Shown here piece after piece: positions 27,655-35,889 of a stretch of DNA of 64,000 nt (position 1 is the stretch's first letter; every line of letters begins with the position of its first letter). The notes under the pieces were generated by a model. It was not told where the DNA came from. It searched no databases and worked only from the letters and a program-made list of their open reading frames with translations. The position numbers and the translations under genes were made by a program. This DNA is from an uncultured Verrucomicrobiae bacterium (GTDB taxonomy: Bacteria > Verrucomicrobiota > Verrucomicrobiia > Limisphaerales > UBA1100), in NCBI GenBank assembly GCA_937775205.1, contig CALKBX010000006.1, forward strand, positions 1 to 64,000. The letters are read 5' to 3'.

Positions 27655-28458
27655 TTATTCTTCCTTTTCGAGTGAGCGCTCGTATTTTTGATTTACCAAA
27701 TAATTTTTCCCGAGCACATCTTTCAGTGGATCCAATTCTTCGGAACTGAAACCAAAGTGCAAATGCCGCCGCCAACCTTCGGCGAACTTAAATTTTTTTG
27801 ACAGCTTGCCCAGCATCCGCGACACCTCTTCACCCGACTTGATGTATGAGTTCATCCCCTGACTCACATCCAGCCAATCCTGTTGACTCGCGTGTGCGGC
27901 CAGCGCCTCCACTTGCTGCGCGCGAACCGGCGTCGTGTTCACAAATGCACCGGCCATCACGCGCCGGCGCAATGGATCGCGCAAACTGTGGGGCATAGCG
28001 TGATACACCGTGACTTTGTTCGCAAAGGGCTTGGTGCCGGGTGTGCTTTTGAAGTTGGGCATTCCGTGCGCGAAAGCAGCCGTCACCGCGAGGCGGCAGG
28101 TGTTGGTGTGGTCTTCCATGTAATCCACCGGCGAATGCGTGAGCACCACCGATGCCTTGGACTTGCGAATCACCGCCGCCACTTTGCGCAGCGTGGGCAC
28201 GTCATACATGATTTCCAAATCATTACAGATGCTCGCATGATATTTTGCGCCCAGGATTTTGGCGGCAGATTTGGCTTCCCGCGTGCGGGTGCGAGTGGCT
28301 TGGGCGGCATTTAATTTCACGCTGCCCAAGTTCCCGCAGGAGAGATTGAAATAATGAATCTCCCAACCCGCCGCCTGCAACTGCAGCAGCGTGCCGGCCA
28401 TGGCGAACTCGATGTCATCCGGATGCGCCCCGATGGCAATGGCCGATGGCTTGGGCAT
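27655..28458 (-). CDS. PIG-L/LmbE family deacetylase
   Basis: A 267-residue zinc-dependent N-deacetylase of the LmbE family. The metal motif A-H-P-D-D lies near the N-terminus ([19 protein letters not shown]), and the second conserved motif [13 protein letters not shown] supplies the other metal-binding His. Family members deacetylate N-acetylglucosamine-containing substrates. The gene is placed between a Gfo/Idh oxidoreductase (2-nt gap) and a NagB-like protein (1-nt gap), so deacetylation followed by deamination of an amino sugar is a reasonable inference. No signal peptide is visible, hence probably cytoplasmic. Confidence 0.93.
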   Translation of the reverse strand: MPKPSAIAIGAHPDDIEFAMAGTLLQLQAAGWEIHYFNLSCGNLGSVKLNAAQATRTRTREAKSAAKILGAKYHASICNDLEIMYDVPTLRKVAAVIRKSKASVVLTHSPVDYMEDHTNTCRLAVTAAFAHGMPNFKSTPGTKPFANKVTVYHAMPHSLRDPLRRRVMAGAFVNTTPVRAQQVEALAAHASQQDWLDVSQGMNSYIKSGEEVSRMLGKLSKKFKFAEGWRRHLHFGFSSEELDPLKDVLGKNYLVNQKYERSLEKEE

Positions 28459-28460
28459 AG

Positions 28461-29501
28461 TTATTTTGCGGGTTTGATCCGCACGGGCTTGCCGGTGGCG
28501 GCGGATTTGTCGGCGGCGAAGATGATTTCGTGCGTGCGTGCGGCGTCCGCGAGGCTGGTGTGGGGCATCTCTTTACCGGCGCGCAGTGCGGTGAAGAAGG
28601 CTTCGAATTGCGTTTGGTATGGGTGATCGCTCACGTCGCCGGAATCCACCAGTTGCGTGGCCAGCGTGCTCCATTCATTTTTGTTCAGTCCGCCCATTTT
28701 ACTGGAGTAAAATTTATTGTCTAAAATACTGCCCTCGCTGCCAACGAGATGGGTGTGGAAATAATAAGGCTGCAAGCAATCGATGACGCTGGCAACTTTA
28801 CCAAGGCGGCCGTCTTTGAATTTCAGAATCGTGACGCTGGTGGTATCGTATTCGTACTTTTTGAAAATTTTGTTTTTCGATTGAGTGGAATGACTGGTTA
28901 CTTCCACAACGTCCGTCGAGCCCATAAAATACAAAAGCGCGTCCATCGCGTGGCAACCGGCCGAAAGCAAACTGCTGCCGCCGGCATCCTTTTTAGTGTT
29001 CCAACGATACTGGCCGTACCACGGGCCAACGCCGTGATAATAATCGACTTCGCCGTAGTGGATTTTGCCGACGAGCCCTTGGTCCACAACGGATTTAATC
29101 GTGAGAAATTGCGATGCGAAACGGCACTCAAAACACACGCAAACTTTCACGCGCGCCTTCTTCACCGCCGCCACCATACGCCGCAGGCTGGGCTGCGTGA
29201 GCGTGAGGGGCTTCTCGATGATGATGTGCTTGCCCGCCTTGGCTGCGGCGACCACTTGATCGGCGTGCTGGTACGGATAGCTGGTCACATCCACCACGTC
29301 CAAAGTTGGATCCTTGAGCATGGACTTGAGGTTGGTGGTGGTTTTGATGCGACTGCCGTGGCGCACGCTGAGTTCATCGTCGTCCAACAGGCGCGATGAA
29401 AACACGCGAGTGACCTGAGCCATGCCCGAGGCGTTGATGGCGTCAATGTGAGCGGTGGCCGCCCAGCCGTATCCGATTATGCCGACGTTGTATTTTTTCA
29501 A
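28461..29501 (-). CDS. Gfo/Idh/MocA family oxidoreductase
   Basis: NAD(P)-dependent sugar oxidoreductase-like protein. The Rossmann motif is KKYNVGIIGYGWAATAHIDA; the E-K-P motif is in HIIIEKPLTLTQPSLRRMV; the C-terminal domain has GGSSLLSAGCHAMDALLYF. The start is TTG at 29501, which gives the natural N-terminus with 346 residues. An ATG at 29561 would add a non-conserved extension and overlap the divergent gene. The gene leads a tight minus-strand run with the LmbE and NagB-like genes. Divergent transcription to the DUF2064 gene leaves about 62 nt for both promoters. Substrate is unknown. Confidence 0.9.
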   Translation of the reverse strand: MKKYNVGIIGYGWAATAHIDAINASGMAQVTRVFSSRLLDDDELSVRHGSRIKTTTNLKSMLKDPTLDVVDVTSYPYQHADQVVAAAKAGKHIIIEKPLTLTQPSLRRMVAAVKKARVKVCVCFECRFASQFLTIKSVVDQGLVGKIHYGEVDYYHGVGPWYGQYRWNTKKDAGGSSLLSAGCHAMDALLYFMGSTDVVEVTSHSTQSKNKIFKKYEYDTTSVTILKFKDGRLGKVASVIDCLQPYYFHTHLVGSEGSILDNKFYSSKMGGLNKNEWSTLATQLVDSGDVSDHPYQTQFEAFFTALRAGKEMPHTSLADAARTHEIIFAADKSAATGKPVRIKPAK

Positions 29502-29563
29502 AATAAAAACCCGTGGTTGAATGGGGAGGCCGATGGCACAATGATTGGCCCAGAATGTCAAGG

Positions 29564-30142
29564 ATGCCCGAACCCCGCATCATTATTTTTGTCAAAGCGC
29601 CTCGCCCCGGTTTTGTGAAAACCCGGCTGGCCGCCGCCATTGGAAACGAAGCCGCGCGCAACGCCTATCGTCGTCTCGCCGAAACCGTGGTTGCCAATCT
29701 GGCTCCCCTGCCCCACACGGAGTTACGCTTCACGCCCGACGATGCGGAAAACGAAATCGCTCATTGGCTGAGCGATGACTGGACTGCCCGCCCCCAAGGC
29801 GAAGGCGACCTCGGTGAACGGATGCACCGTGCTTTCATCGAAGCAAAGGGGCCCGCAATCATTATCGGCTCCGATTGCCCTCAAGTGGAGCTGAGCGATC
29901 TTCGAACAGCCGCCAAAACCCTGCAAGCCCGCGACGCAGTCATCGGCCCCGCCACGGATGGCGGCTATTGGCTGATTGGCCTGAACGCGCCCTGCCCCGC
30001 CCTGTTTGAAAATATCAAATGGAGCACGAGCGACGTTCTGCCAAAGACACTGGAGAAGGCAAACGAGGCTGGGTTGTCGGTGCAGTTGCTGCGCGAATTG
30101 ACGGATGTAGATACAGGGGAGGATTGGGAAAGGTGGAAATAA
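29564..30142 (+). CDS. DUF2064/TIGR04282 glycosyltransferase-like protein
   Basis: A 192-residue protein of the nucleotidyl/glycosyltransferase-like family once called rSAM/selenodomain-associated transferase 1. It shows PRIIIFVKAPRPGFVKTRLA at the start, GDLGERMHRAFIEA, PAIIIGSDCPQVELSDL and the typical GPATDGGYWLIGL, then WSTSDVLPKTLEKA. The fold is GT-A-like with DxD-type S-D-C-P. Its substrate is unknown. The start could be ATG 29555 or 29564; the latter begins right before the conserved strand. Two minus-strand GGGCAGGG octamers lie within it (29706 and 29990). Confidence 0.88.
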   Translation: MPEPRIIIFVKAPRPGFVKTRLAAAIGNEAARNAYRRLAETVVANLAPLPHTELRFTPDDAENEIAHWLSDDWTARPQGEGDLGERMHRAFIEAKGPAIIIGSDCPQVELSDLRTAAKTLQARDAVIGPATDGGYWLIGLNAPCPALFENIKWSTSDVLPKTLEKANEAGLSVQLLRELTDVDTGEDWERWK

Positions 30143-30419
30143 TTCCGGGTGTTCATTTCCAGTGTTGCCAGTGCGGAAAATTGGTGTAGAAAGCAGCAAG
30201 CCGATAGTAGATGCACTTGACTTAAATTCTGTATCCCAAGAAAGTCATGATGGCTAACGGGTGACCGAGCGAACACACTTCAGTTTCAAAAACCCTCCGA
30301 CATCAATGATACCAAGAGACGTAGATAATGATATTGGCTTTGGTGAATCCGTTATCACTTTGGGCATTTTACGAGGCCAAGAATCAAGATGCGCTTGTTT
30401 TTATGGGGTTAAAAGAAAC
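30143..30419. other. Intergenic region without recognised features
   Basis: Between the DUF2064 gene and the minus-strand tRNA-Gly there are 277 nt with short open frames only. I see no clear terminator, repeat or RNA. Confidence 0.5.
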
Positions 30420-30493
30420 TGGAGCGGGTGGCGAGAATCGAACTCGCGTTATCAGCTTGGAAGGCTGGAGTAATACCATTATACGACACCCGC
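30420..30493 (-). tRNA. tRNA-Gly (anticodon TCC)
   Basis: The minus strand folds as a full cloverleaf of 74 nt including an encoded CCA. The acceptor arms are GCGGGTG and CACCCGC with discriminator T. The anticodon stem-loop CCAGCCTTCCAAGCTGG carries TCC, which reads GGA and GGG codons. The T-arm is GCGAG, TTCGATT, CTCGC. It is intact and not interrupted. Confidence 0.97.
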
Positions 30494-30596
30494 GTGGGCA
30501 GTATCATAGAGGGCTCGGTGCGTTTGTCAATTCGCAGGGCGCCACTTTCCGTATCACGCTTGGCATCGTTCCCGCTTGCGGGTATGTTGCGGGCCG

Positions 30597-31961
30597 ATGA
30601 GTTCTGTTCTCTTGCAAGGCGGGCGTGTGATTGATCCGGCCAATGATCGCGACGAAACCGCGGATGTGCTTTTGTCCGATGGGAAAATCACGGTGGTCGG
30701 TACCGGGTTGGAGACACTGCCGGACACAGAGGTGATTGATTGTACCGGCCAAGTGGTTTGTCCGGGGTTGATTGATCTGCACGTGCATTTCCGCGAGCCG
30801 GGCCAAACGGCCAAGGAGAACATCGCCACCGGCTCGGCCGCAGCGGCGATGGGTGGCTTCACCTCGGTGGTGTGTATGCCCAACACCACGCCCGCCATCG
30901 ACAACCCCGCGACGGTTGCGCTCATCCAGGATCAAGCCGAACGCGAGGCGATGGTGAATGTTTATCTCACCGGCACCATTACACTAGGCATCGCGGGTGA
31001 AGAACTGGCACCCATCGGCTCCCTCAAACAAGCGGGCGTGGTGGCGATCACTGATGACGGCCATTGCGTGCAGAACCACGATCTCATGCGCCGCGCGCTG
31101 GAGTACGCGAAGATGTTTGACCTGCCGGTGATGGATCATTGCCAGGATTATTCCATCGTGACCGATGGCGTGATGCACGAAGGCTACTGGAGCACCAACC
31201 TCGGCCTCAAAGGCTGGCCGGCGGCGGGCGAAGATTTAATCGTGGCGCGCAACATCGAGCTGGCCGAGCTGACCGGCACGCACATCCACTGCCAACACGT
31301 GAGCAGTGCGCGGTCGGTGGAGTTGATCCGCCAAGCGAAGGCGCGCGGCATTTGCATTTCCGGCGAGGCGTGCGCGCATCATTTTACGCTCACCGATGCG
31401 GCGATCGGCGGCAGCGAACATTTCTGGGCCGAAGATGGCCGCGAACTTCAAACTGAATCGCAACGCACGGAGTGGCCTTCGTTTGATACAAACTGCAAAA
31501 TGAACCCGCCACTGCGCACGGCGGAAGACCGCAAGGCCATCATCGCCGGGCTTGCCGATGGCACGCTGGAAATCCTCGCGAGCGATCACGCGCCGCATTG
31601 CGCGCATGAAAAGGAGGTGGAGTTTGACTACGCCCCCTTCGGCATCACTGGATTGGAAACGGAATTAGCCCTGTCGCTGATGCAACTCTTCCACGCGGGC
31701 CACCTCGATTTGCCCGCGCTCATAGCGAAATACACCGTAAACCCCGCCACGCTGCTCAAGCTCGAAAAGGGCACCTTAACCGAAGGCGCGGATGCGGACG
31801 TGACGGTGTTCGATCCCAACGCCGAGTGGGTGTACGACGCGGCCGCCAGCCCCAGCAAATCCGCCAACACCCCCTTCCACGGTTGGACGCTTAAAGGCCG
31901 GCCGACCATGACCGTGGTTGCCGGAAAAATTGTGTGGCGCGAAGACGCCGTTGCGGCGTAA
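30597..31961 (+). CDS. pyrC: Dihydroorotase
   Basis: Third enzyme of pyrimidine synthesis, cyclising carbamoyl-aspartate to dihydroorotate. The 454-residue product has the metal motif D-L-H-V-H-F-R-E-P-G-Q of the long (class I) dihydroorotases, then GGFTSVVCMPNTTPAIDN, HCQHVSSARSVELIRQAK, and LASDHAPHCAHEKEVEFD, which supplies the catalytic Asp. The start ATG at 30597 is used, with SSVLLQGGRVIDPAND as the normal N-terminus; the seven codons upstream are not conserved. carA, another pyrimidine gene, lies about 630 nt downstream with a dead thioredoxin gene between. pyrB is not in the window. Confidence 0.95.
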   Translation: MSSVLLQGGRVIDPANDRDETADVLLSDGKITVVGTGLETLPDTEVIDCTGQVVCPGLIDLHVHFREPGQTAKENIATGSAAAAMGGFTSVVCMPNTTPAIDNPATVALIQDQAEREAMVNVYLTGTITLGIAGEELAPIGSLKQAGVVAITDDGHCVQNHDLMRRALEYAKMFDLPVMDHCQDYSIVTDGVMHEGYWSTNLGLKGWPAAGEDLIVARNIELAELTGTHIHCQHVSSARSVELIRQAKARGICISGEACAHHFTLTDAAIGGSEHFWAEDGRELQTESQRTEWPSFDTNCKMNPPLRTAEDRKAIIAGLADGTLEILASDHAPHCAHEKEVEFDYAPFGITGLETELALSLMQLFHAGHLDLPALIAKYTVNPATLLKLEKGTLTEGADADVTVFDPNAEWVYDAAASPSKSANTPFHGWTLKGRPTMTVVAGKIVWREDAVAA

Positions 31962-32078
31962 ACTCGGCCCATCGACATTAACCCCCACATCCACCGGTAT
32001 TTGATCCTGCTCAATGTAGGCTTAAAAAGCACTGATGTCAACGCCGACACCCCCAGCGACAATGATTCGACCGCGGCG

Positions 32079-32468
32079 AAGGCTGGCTGACCAACATCGA
32101 AAAGGCCAAGGAAGTAGCCAAGAAAGAAGACAAACTCATTCTGATGGAATTCACCGGCTCCGACTGGTGCCCGCCTTGCGTCGCAGTTCAAAGAGGAGGT
32201 CTTCAATCCAAAGAAGAGTTCAAGACATACGCGAAGGAAAACCTAGTGCTTGGTGAAGGTGGATTTTCCGCGAAACAAAGAACAAAGCGATGCTTTAAAA
32301 AACAGGCTAACGATACCGCCCTCCAGGAGAAATATCAGCGTCGAACGGTTACCCTACTTATGTGGTGCTAAATAGTGGAGGTGAGGAGATCGGCCGCCAA
32401 GAGGGATACAGCACCGGTCGGCCGCAAAGGCGTTCACTACTAAGATCAGGAGCTATACCAAGAAGTAA
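32079..32468 (+). pseudogene. Degenerate thioredoxin-fold protein gene
   Basis: Fragments in all three plus frames line up as one thioredoxin-like protein. In order they read WLTNIEKAKEVAKKEDKLIL, MEFTGSDWCPPCVAVQR with the C-P-P-C redox site, [54 protein letters not shown] and [13 protein letters not shown] with a stop at about 32468. At least four frame changes are required. The 5' end may reach about 31990, where a hydrophobic leader-like stretch is seen. The many indels in a short gene make sequencing error alone unlikely. A strong terminator still follows. The rest of 31962-32592 holds nothing else I recognise. Confidence 0.75.
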
Positions 32469-32497
32469 ACCAAGAAACAATTTGAACTCTTTTTCAC

Positions 32498-32525
32498 GGC
32501 GCGGCCTTCGGGTCGCGCCTTTTTT
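32498..32525 (+). terminator. Rho-independent terminator
   Basis: A 9-bp stem GGCGCGGCC/GGTCGCGCC (one G-T pair) closes a TTCG loop and is followed by six T. It lies after the degenerate thioredoxin gene and before carA, so it would end the pyrC-side transcript. Confidence 0.9.
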
Positions 32526-32592
32526 GTGTCGCCGCTTGACGGGTTGGCGGGCGCTCCCTAAACTTGCGCGGCTTCACAGTCAACCCAACAAA

Positions 32593-33738
32593 ATGGCAAT
32601 CCTCGCTCTCGAAGACGGAACAGTTTTTCACGGCCTAGGTTTCGGCGCACGCGCCACGGCCTGTGGCGAAGTGTGTTTCAATACTTCGATGACCGGTTAC
32701 CAGGAAATCCTCACGGATCCCTCTTACAAGGGGCAGATTGTGACGATGACTTATCCGGAGATCGGCAACTACGGCGTGAATCCGGACGACATTGAGAGCT
32801 ATCAGCCGCATGTCTCTGGCTTTGTGGTGCGCGAGCTTTCGCCGGTGGTCAGTAGTTGGCGCGCCCGCCAGTCGCTCGATGAGTACCTGACGGAAAACGG
32901 TATCCCCGGCATCGAGGGCATCGACACGCGCGCGCTCACCAAAAAACTTCGTGTGCGCGGCGCGATGAATGGCGTGATTTCGACTGAAGAAATTTCAGAA
33001 GCCGACGCCAAGCAACGAGCCACTGAGTGGCCCGGAATGGTGGGTGCTGATTACGCGAAAGAGGTCACGCACGCCGAGGCGTTTGATTGGGAGACTCACG
33101 AACAATCCAGCGAGGAATTCGCAATCCCATTCGGGAACGACCCCACGCCGCACCCCCCTGCCCTGCCCCCGGCGGATGTGCCGATTGTGGCGTACGATTT
33201 TGGCATCAAATATAATATCCTGCGCTGCCTTCGACGGCACGGTTTCCAAGTGCGCGTTGTACCCGCGAGTACGACCGCCGAAGAAGTGTTGAAGCACAAC
33301 CCCGCCGGCGTATTCCTCTCCAACGGCCCCGGAGATCCCGCCGCATTGGGTTATGCGGTGAAAGCGGTGACGGATTTAGTATCTCATGGAATCCCCATTT
33401 TCGGCATTTGCCTCGGCCATCAAATTCTCGGGCAAGCACTGGGCGGCAGCACCTTCAAACTCAAGTTCGGCCATCGCGGGGCCAATCAACCGGTGAAAGA
33501 TTTGGAATCCGGCCGCATCGAGATCACCTCCCAAAACCACGGTTTTGCAGTGGATTCATCGACACTTCCCGAGGAAATCCAAGTTAACCGCATCAATCTC
33601 AATGACCAAACCGTCGAGGGATTGCGCCATCGTTCTAGGCCGATTTTCAGCGTGCAATACCATCCCGAAGCTTCGCCGGGCCCTCACGATTCCAACGGAC
33701 TGTTCGGCCGTTTCCGGGAAATGACCACCCAAGCCTAA
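32593..33738 (+). CDS. carA: Carbamoyl-phosphate synthase small subunit
   Basis: Glutaminase subunit that delivers ammonia to CarB for carbamoyl phosphate, the precursor of pyrimidines and arginine. The 381-residue protein begins [20 protein letters not shown] and has [34 protein letters not shown], and a class I amidotransferase domain with FLSNGPGDP, the nucleophile in [14 protein letters not shown] and SQNHGFAVD. The C-terminal [16 protein letters not shown] gives the catalytic His/Glu. carB is not in the window. A short linker between the two domains is encoded by a C-rich tract ([11 protein letters not shown]) that contains two overlapping minus-strand GGGCAGGG octamers. Confidence 0.96.
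   Translation: MAILALEDGTVFHGLGFGARATACGEVCFNTSMTGYQEILTDPSYKGQIVTMTYPEIGNYGVNPDDIESYQPHVSGFVVRELSPVVSSWRARQSLDEYLTENGIPGIEGIDTRALTKKLRVRGAMNGVISTEEISEADAKQRATEWPGMVGADYAKEVTHAEAFDWETHEQSSEEFAIPFGNDPTPHPPALPPADVPIVAYDFGIKYNILRCLRRHGFQVRVVPASTTAEEVLKHNPAGVFLSNGPGDPAALGYAVKAVTDLVSHGIPIFGICLGHQILGQALGGSTFKLKFGHRGANQPVKDLESGRIEITSQNHGFAVDSSTLPEEIQVNRINLNDQTVEGLRHRSRPIFSVQYHPEASPGPHDSNGLFGRFREMTTQA
33156..33168 (-). repeat. Overlapping KOPS-like octamers, minus strand
   Basis: Two overlapping copies of GGGCAGGG on the minus strand (33156-33163 and 33161-33168) inside the carA linker. They point left, toward the candidate dif site, opposite to the copies left of 20 kb. Confidence 0.5.
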
Positions 33739-33742
33739 CTGC

Positions 33743-33771
33743 TTGACATCACTGAAAAAGTTAGTTACTTT
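33743..33771 (+). promoter_or_regulatory. Sigma70-type promoter candidate for the FHA-protein gene
   Basis: A perfect -35 hexamer TTGACA (33743-33748) is followed after 17 nt by TACTTT (33766-33771), a weak -10. Transcription would start near 33778, about 30 nt before the ATG at 33809. Sequence match only. Confidence 0.45.
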
Positions 33772-33808
33772 TAAGTAGCCCGTAAGTTTGGGTAGCTTGT
33801 TTCGAGGC

Positions 33809-34327
33809 ATGGCTACGCTGTTGTACATCATCACCGAAGGGATTCAAGGCGGTCCGTTCGAGTTGACCGAAGGGACTCATATTCTTGGGTCCGCTGAAGC
33901 GTCTCCTATTCTCATTTCAGATACCACCATCTCTGCACAGCACGGCCAGTTTACCATCACCGCCGGACAAATCGTGTATCAGGATTTGGGCTCCCAAAAC
34001 GGCAGCTTCGTGGAGCAACAACCCGTCACTTCCGTCACCCTCGTGGCGGGGCACATCGTGCAAGTCGGCAACATCCACGTGCAGTTAGTAGACGATCCCA
34101 GTGTGGTGGAAACCATGAAGCGCGAAACCGCCGTCATCCAAACCGGCCCCAAAGCGATTCAGCCCGGCGACTTTGGCTCCAAAAACGAAGCCAAATCCCC
34201 CTTCCGAGTTAAAAAATCCGGATGGGTGAAAGTTTACATCATCGTCATCACCATCATCGGCGTTTTGGCTGTGGGGGCATTAATCCTGCTCCTCTTCTTT
34301 CCGGAAATGCTCACCCCTTCCAACTAA
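33809..34327 (+). CDS. FHA-domain membrane protein
   Basis: A 172-residue protein with an N-terminal FHA domain, which binds phosphothreonine peptides (ILGSAEASPILISDTTISAQ, then HGQFTITAGQIVYQDLGSQN and GSFVEQQPV). A charged linker with SPFRVKKSGW leads to one C-terminal membrane helix (VYIIVITIIGVLAVGALILLL) and a short tail. The FHA domain should face the cytoplasm. It probably reads the output of a Ser/Thr kinase such as the one at 41058, but no kinase is adjacent. The ATG at 33809 is preferred over a TTG seven codons upstream. The gene has its own promoter candidate. Confidence 0.85.
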   Translation: MATLLYIITEGIQGGPFELTEGTHILGSAEASPILISDTTISAQHGQFTITAGQIVYQDLGSQNGSFVEQQPVTSVTLVAGHIVQVGNIHVQLVDDPSVVETMKRETAVIQTGPKAIQPGDFGSKNEAKSPFRVKKSGWVKVYIIVITIIGVLAVGALILLLFFPEMLTPSN

Positions 34328-34390
34328 GCAAAATCTCCACCGGGGTTCATTGCACAAAAGGTTGCACTTTCGCGCACAATCCGTATTGAT

Positions 34391-35857
34391 GTGCGCCCCG
34401 TGGACGACACGAATAAACTAATTGAACAACGCCGGGAAAATCTCGCCGCCTTGCGTGAAGCCGGTATTGAACCCTTTGCCAATAAATTTACTCCCAGCGA
34501 AAACTGCGGAGATGCCAAGGCCAATTACGAAGAGGGCCGCCCGGTGGCGGTCGCCGGCCGACTCGTGTCCAAACGCGAAATGGGCAAAACCATTTTCGCG
34601 CACATCCGCGACACTTCCGGAACCCTCCAACTCTTCATTCGAAAAAATGATATTGGCGACGAAGCATTTGCGATTTTCAAGGGCCTCGACCTCGCGGATT
34701 TCGTGGGTGCCAATGGCACGCTATTCACCACCAAGACCGGTGAAATCAGCGTGAAGATGACTGACTTCGTCGTACTCGCCAAAGCACTACGGCCGCCGCC
34801 CGACAAATGGCATGGCCTCGCTGACCAAGAAACCCGCTATCGCCAGCGCTATCTCGACCTCATCGCCAATGACGAAGTGCGCGATACTTTCCTTAAGCGC
34901 AGTACCATCCTTCACGAGATTCGCAACTTCATGGCCGAGCGCGGGTTTGTGGAAGTGGAAACACCAATTCTGCAAAGCATCCCCGGCGGGGCGGCGGCAC
35001 GACCCTTCGTGACGCATCACAACACATTTAATCGCGATTTTTTCATGCGCATTGCGCTGGAGCTTTCACTCAAAAAACTACTCGTTGGCGGGATCGATCG
35101 AGTGTTCGAGATTGGCCGCATCTTTCGCAACGAAGGTATTTCGCGCCGCCACAATCCCGAGTTCACCATGCTCGAGGCGTATCAAGCTTATGGCGATTAC
35201 GAAACGATGATGGAGCTGCTCCAATCAATGATTTGTCACCTCGCCGAAAAAGTGTGCGGCACGCTCATCATCGAGCAAAAGGACGAGGAAGGAAACATCA
35301 CGCAAACTATCGACCTCACCCCCGATTGGCGGCGGGCGAAGTACAAGGATTTGATTCGCGAAAAAGCCGGGGACGATTGGTTTGACCTCAGGCCCGACCA
35401 ACGCCGCGCCCGCGCCACCGATGAGTTAAAAATTGAAACGGACCCCGACGAGCAGGATTACGAAGTCACCAACGCCGTGTTTGAAAAACTTGTCGAACCC
35501 ACGCTCATTCAGCCCACCTTCGTAACGCATCTACCCAAAGAGCTTGTGCCGCTCGCCAAGCTTTCCCCCGATGAGCCCGATTGCGTGGAGGTCTTCGAGT
35601 GCTGCATCAACGGCCAGGAAATTGCCCCCGCGTACACTGAACAAAACAACCCCATCGAACAACGCGAACGCCTCCAAGAACAAGCCGGCGGCGAACAGCA
35701 AAAGATGGACGAAGATTTTCTCACCGCCCTCGAACACGGAATGCCCCCCGCCGGCGGCATCGGCATCGGCATCGATCGCCTCTGCATCATGCTCCTCGGG
35801 CAGGAGAGCATCCGCGATGTGATTCTCTTCCCACAGTTGAAACCGCGGGAAGAATAG
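34391..35857 (+). CDS. lysS: Lysyl-tRNA synthetase, class II
   Basis: Charges tRNA-Lys. The 488-residue enzyme has the N-terminal OB-fold anticodon-binding domain (VAVAGRLVSKREMGKTIFAH), the RYRQRYLDLIANDEVRDTF bridge, motif 1 around GFVEVETPILQSIPGGAAAR, motif 2 IGRIFRNEGISRRHNPEFTM, and motif 3 GGIGIGIDRLCIMLLGQESI. Everything is intact and of normal length. The start is GTG at 34391; the ATG two bases upstream is out of frame. The stop is followed within a few bases by a palindromic element that separates it from the convergent threonine synthase gene. Confidence 0.97.
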   Translation: MRPVDDTNKLIEQRRENLAALREAGIEPFANKFTPSENCGDAKANYEEGRPVAVAGRLVSKREMGKTIFAHIRDTSGTLQLFIRKNDIGDEAFAIFKGLDLADFVGANGTLFTTKTGEISVKMTDFVVLAKALRPPPDKWHGLADQETRYRQRYLDLIANDEVRDTFLKRSTILHEIRNFMAERGFVEVETPILQSIPGGAAARPFVTHHNTFNRDFFMRIALELSLKKLLVGGIDRVFEIGRIFRNEGISRRHNPEFTMLEAYQAYGDYETMMELLQSMICHLAEKVCGTLIIEQKDEEGNITQTIDLTPDWRRAKYKDLIREKAGDDWFDLRPDQRRARATDELKIETDPDEQDYEVTNAVFEKLVEPTLIQPTFVTHLPKELVPLAKLSPDEPDCVEVFECCINGQEIAPAYTEQNNPIEQRERLQEQAGGEQQKMDEDFLTALEHGMPPAGGIGIGIDRLCIMLLGQESIRDVILFPQLKPREE

Positions 35858-35859
35858 CC

Positions 35860-35889
35860 TCGGCAGGGACACACTGCCGCGCGTCCCTA
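35860..35889. repeat. REP-like palindrome between convergent genes
   Basis: The arms AGGGAC (35865-35870) and GTCCCT (35883-35888) flank a GC-rich loop with an inner GGCAG...CTGCC pairing as an alternative. It fills the 29-nt gap between lysS and the threonine synthase gene. On the minus strand its end supplies the TAG stop of threonine synthase (35887-35889). It may also serve as a two-way transcription barrier. Confidence 0.5.

Noticed and set aside
32035-32256. Short plus-strand frame as a separate arginine-rich gene
   Set aside because: It is one of several frames of the degenerate thioredoxin gene and shows no own homology.
34362-34390. TTGCAC with TATTGA before lysS as a promoter
   Set aside because: The -10 would touch the start codon and both boxes are weak.
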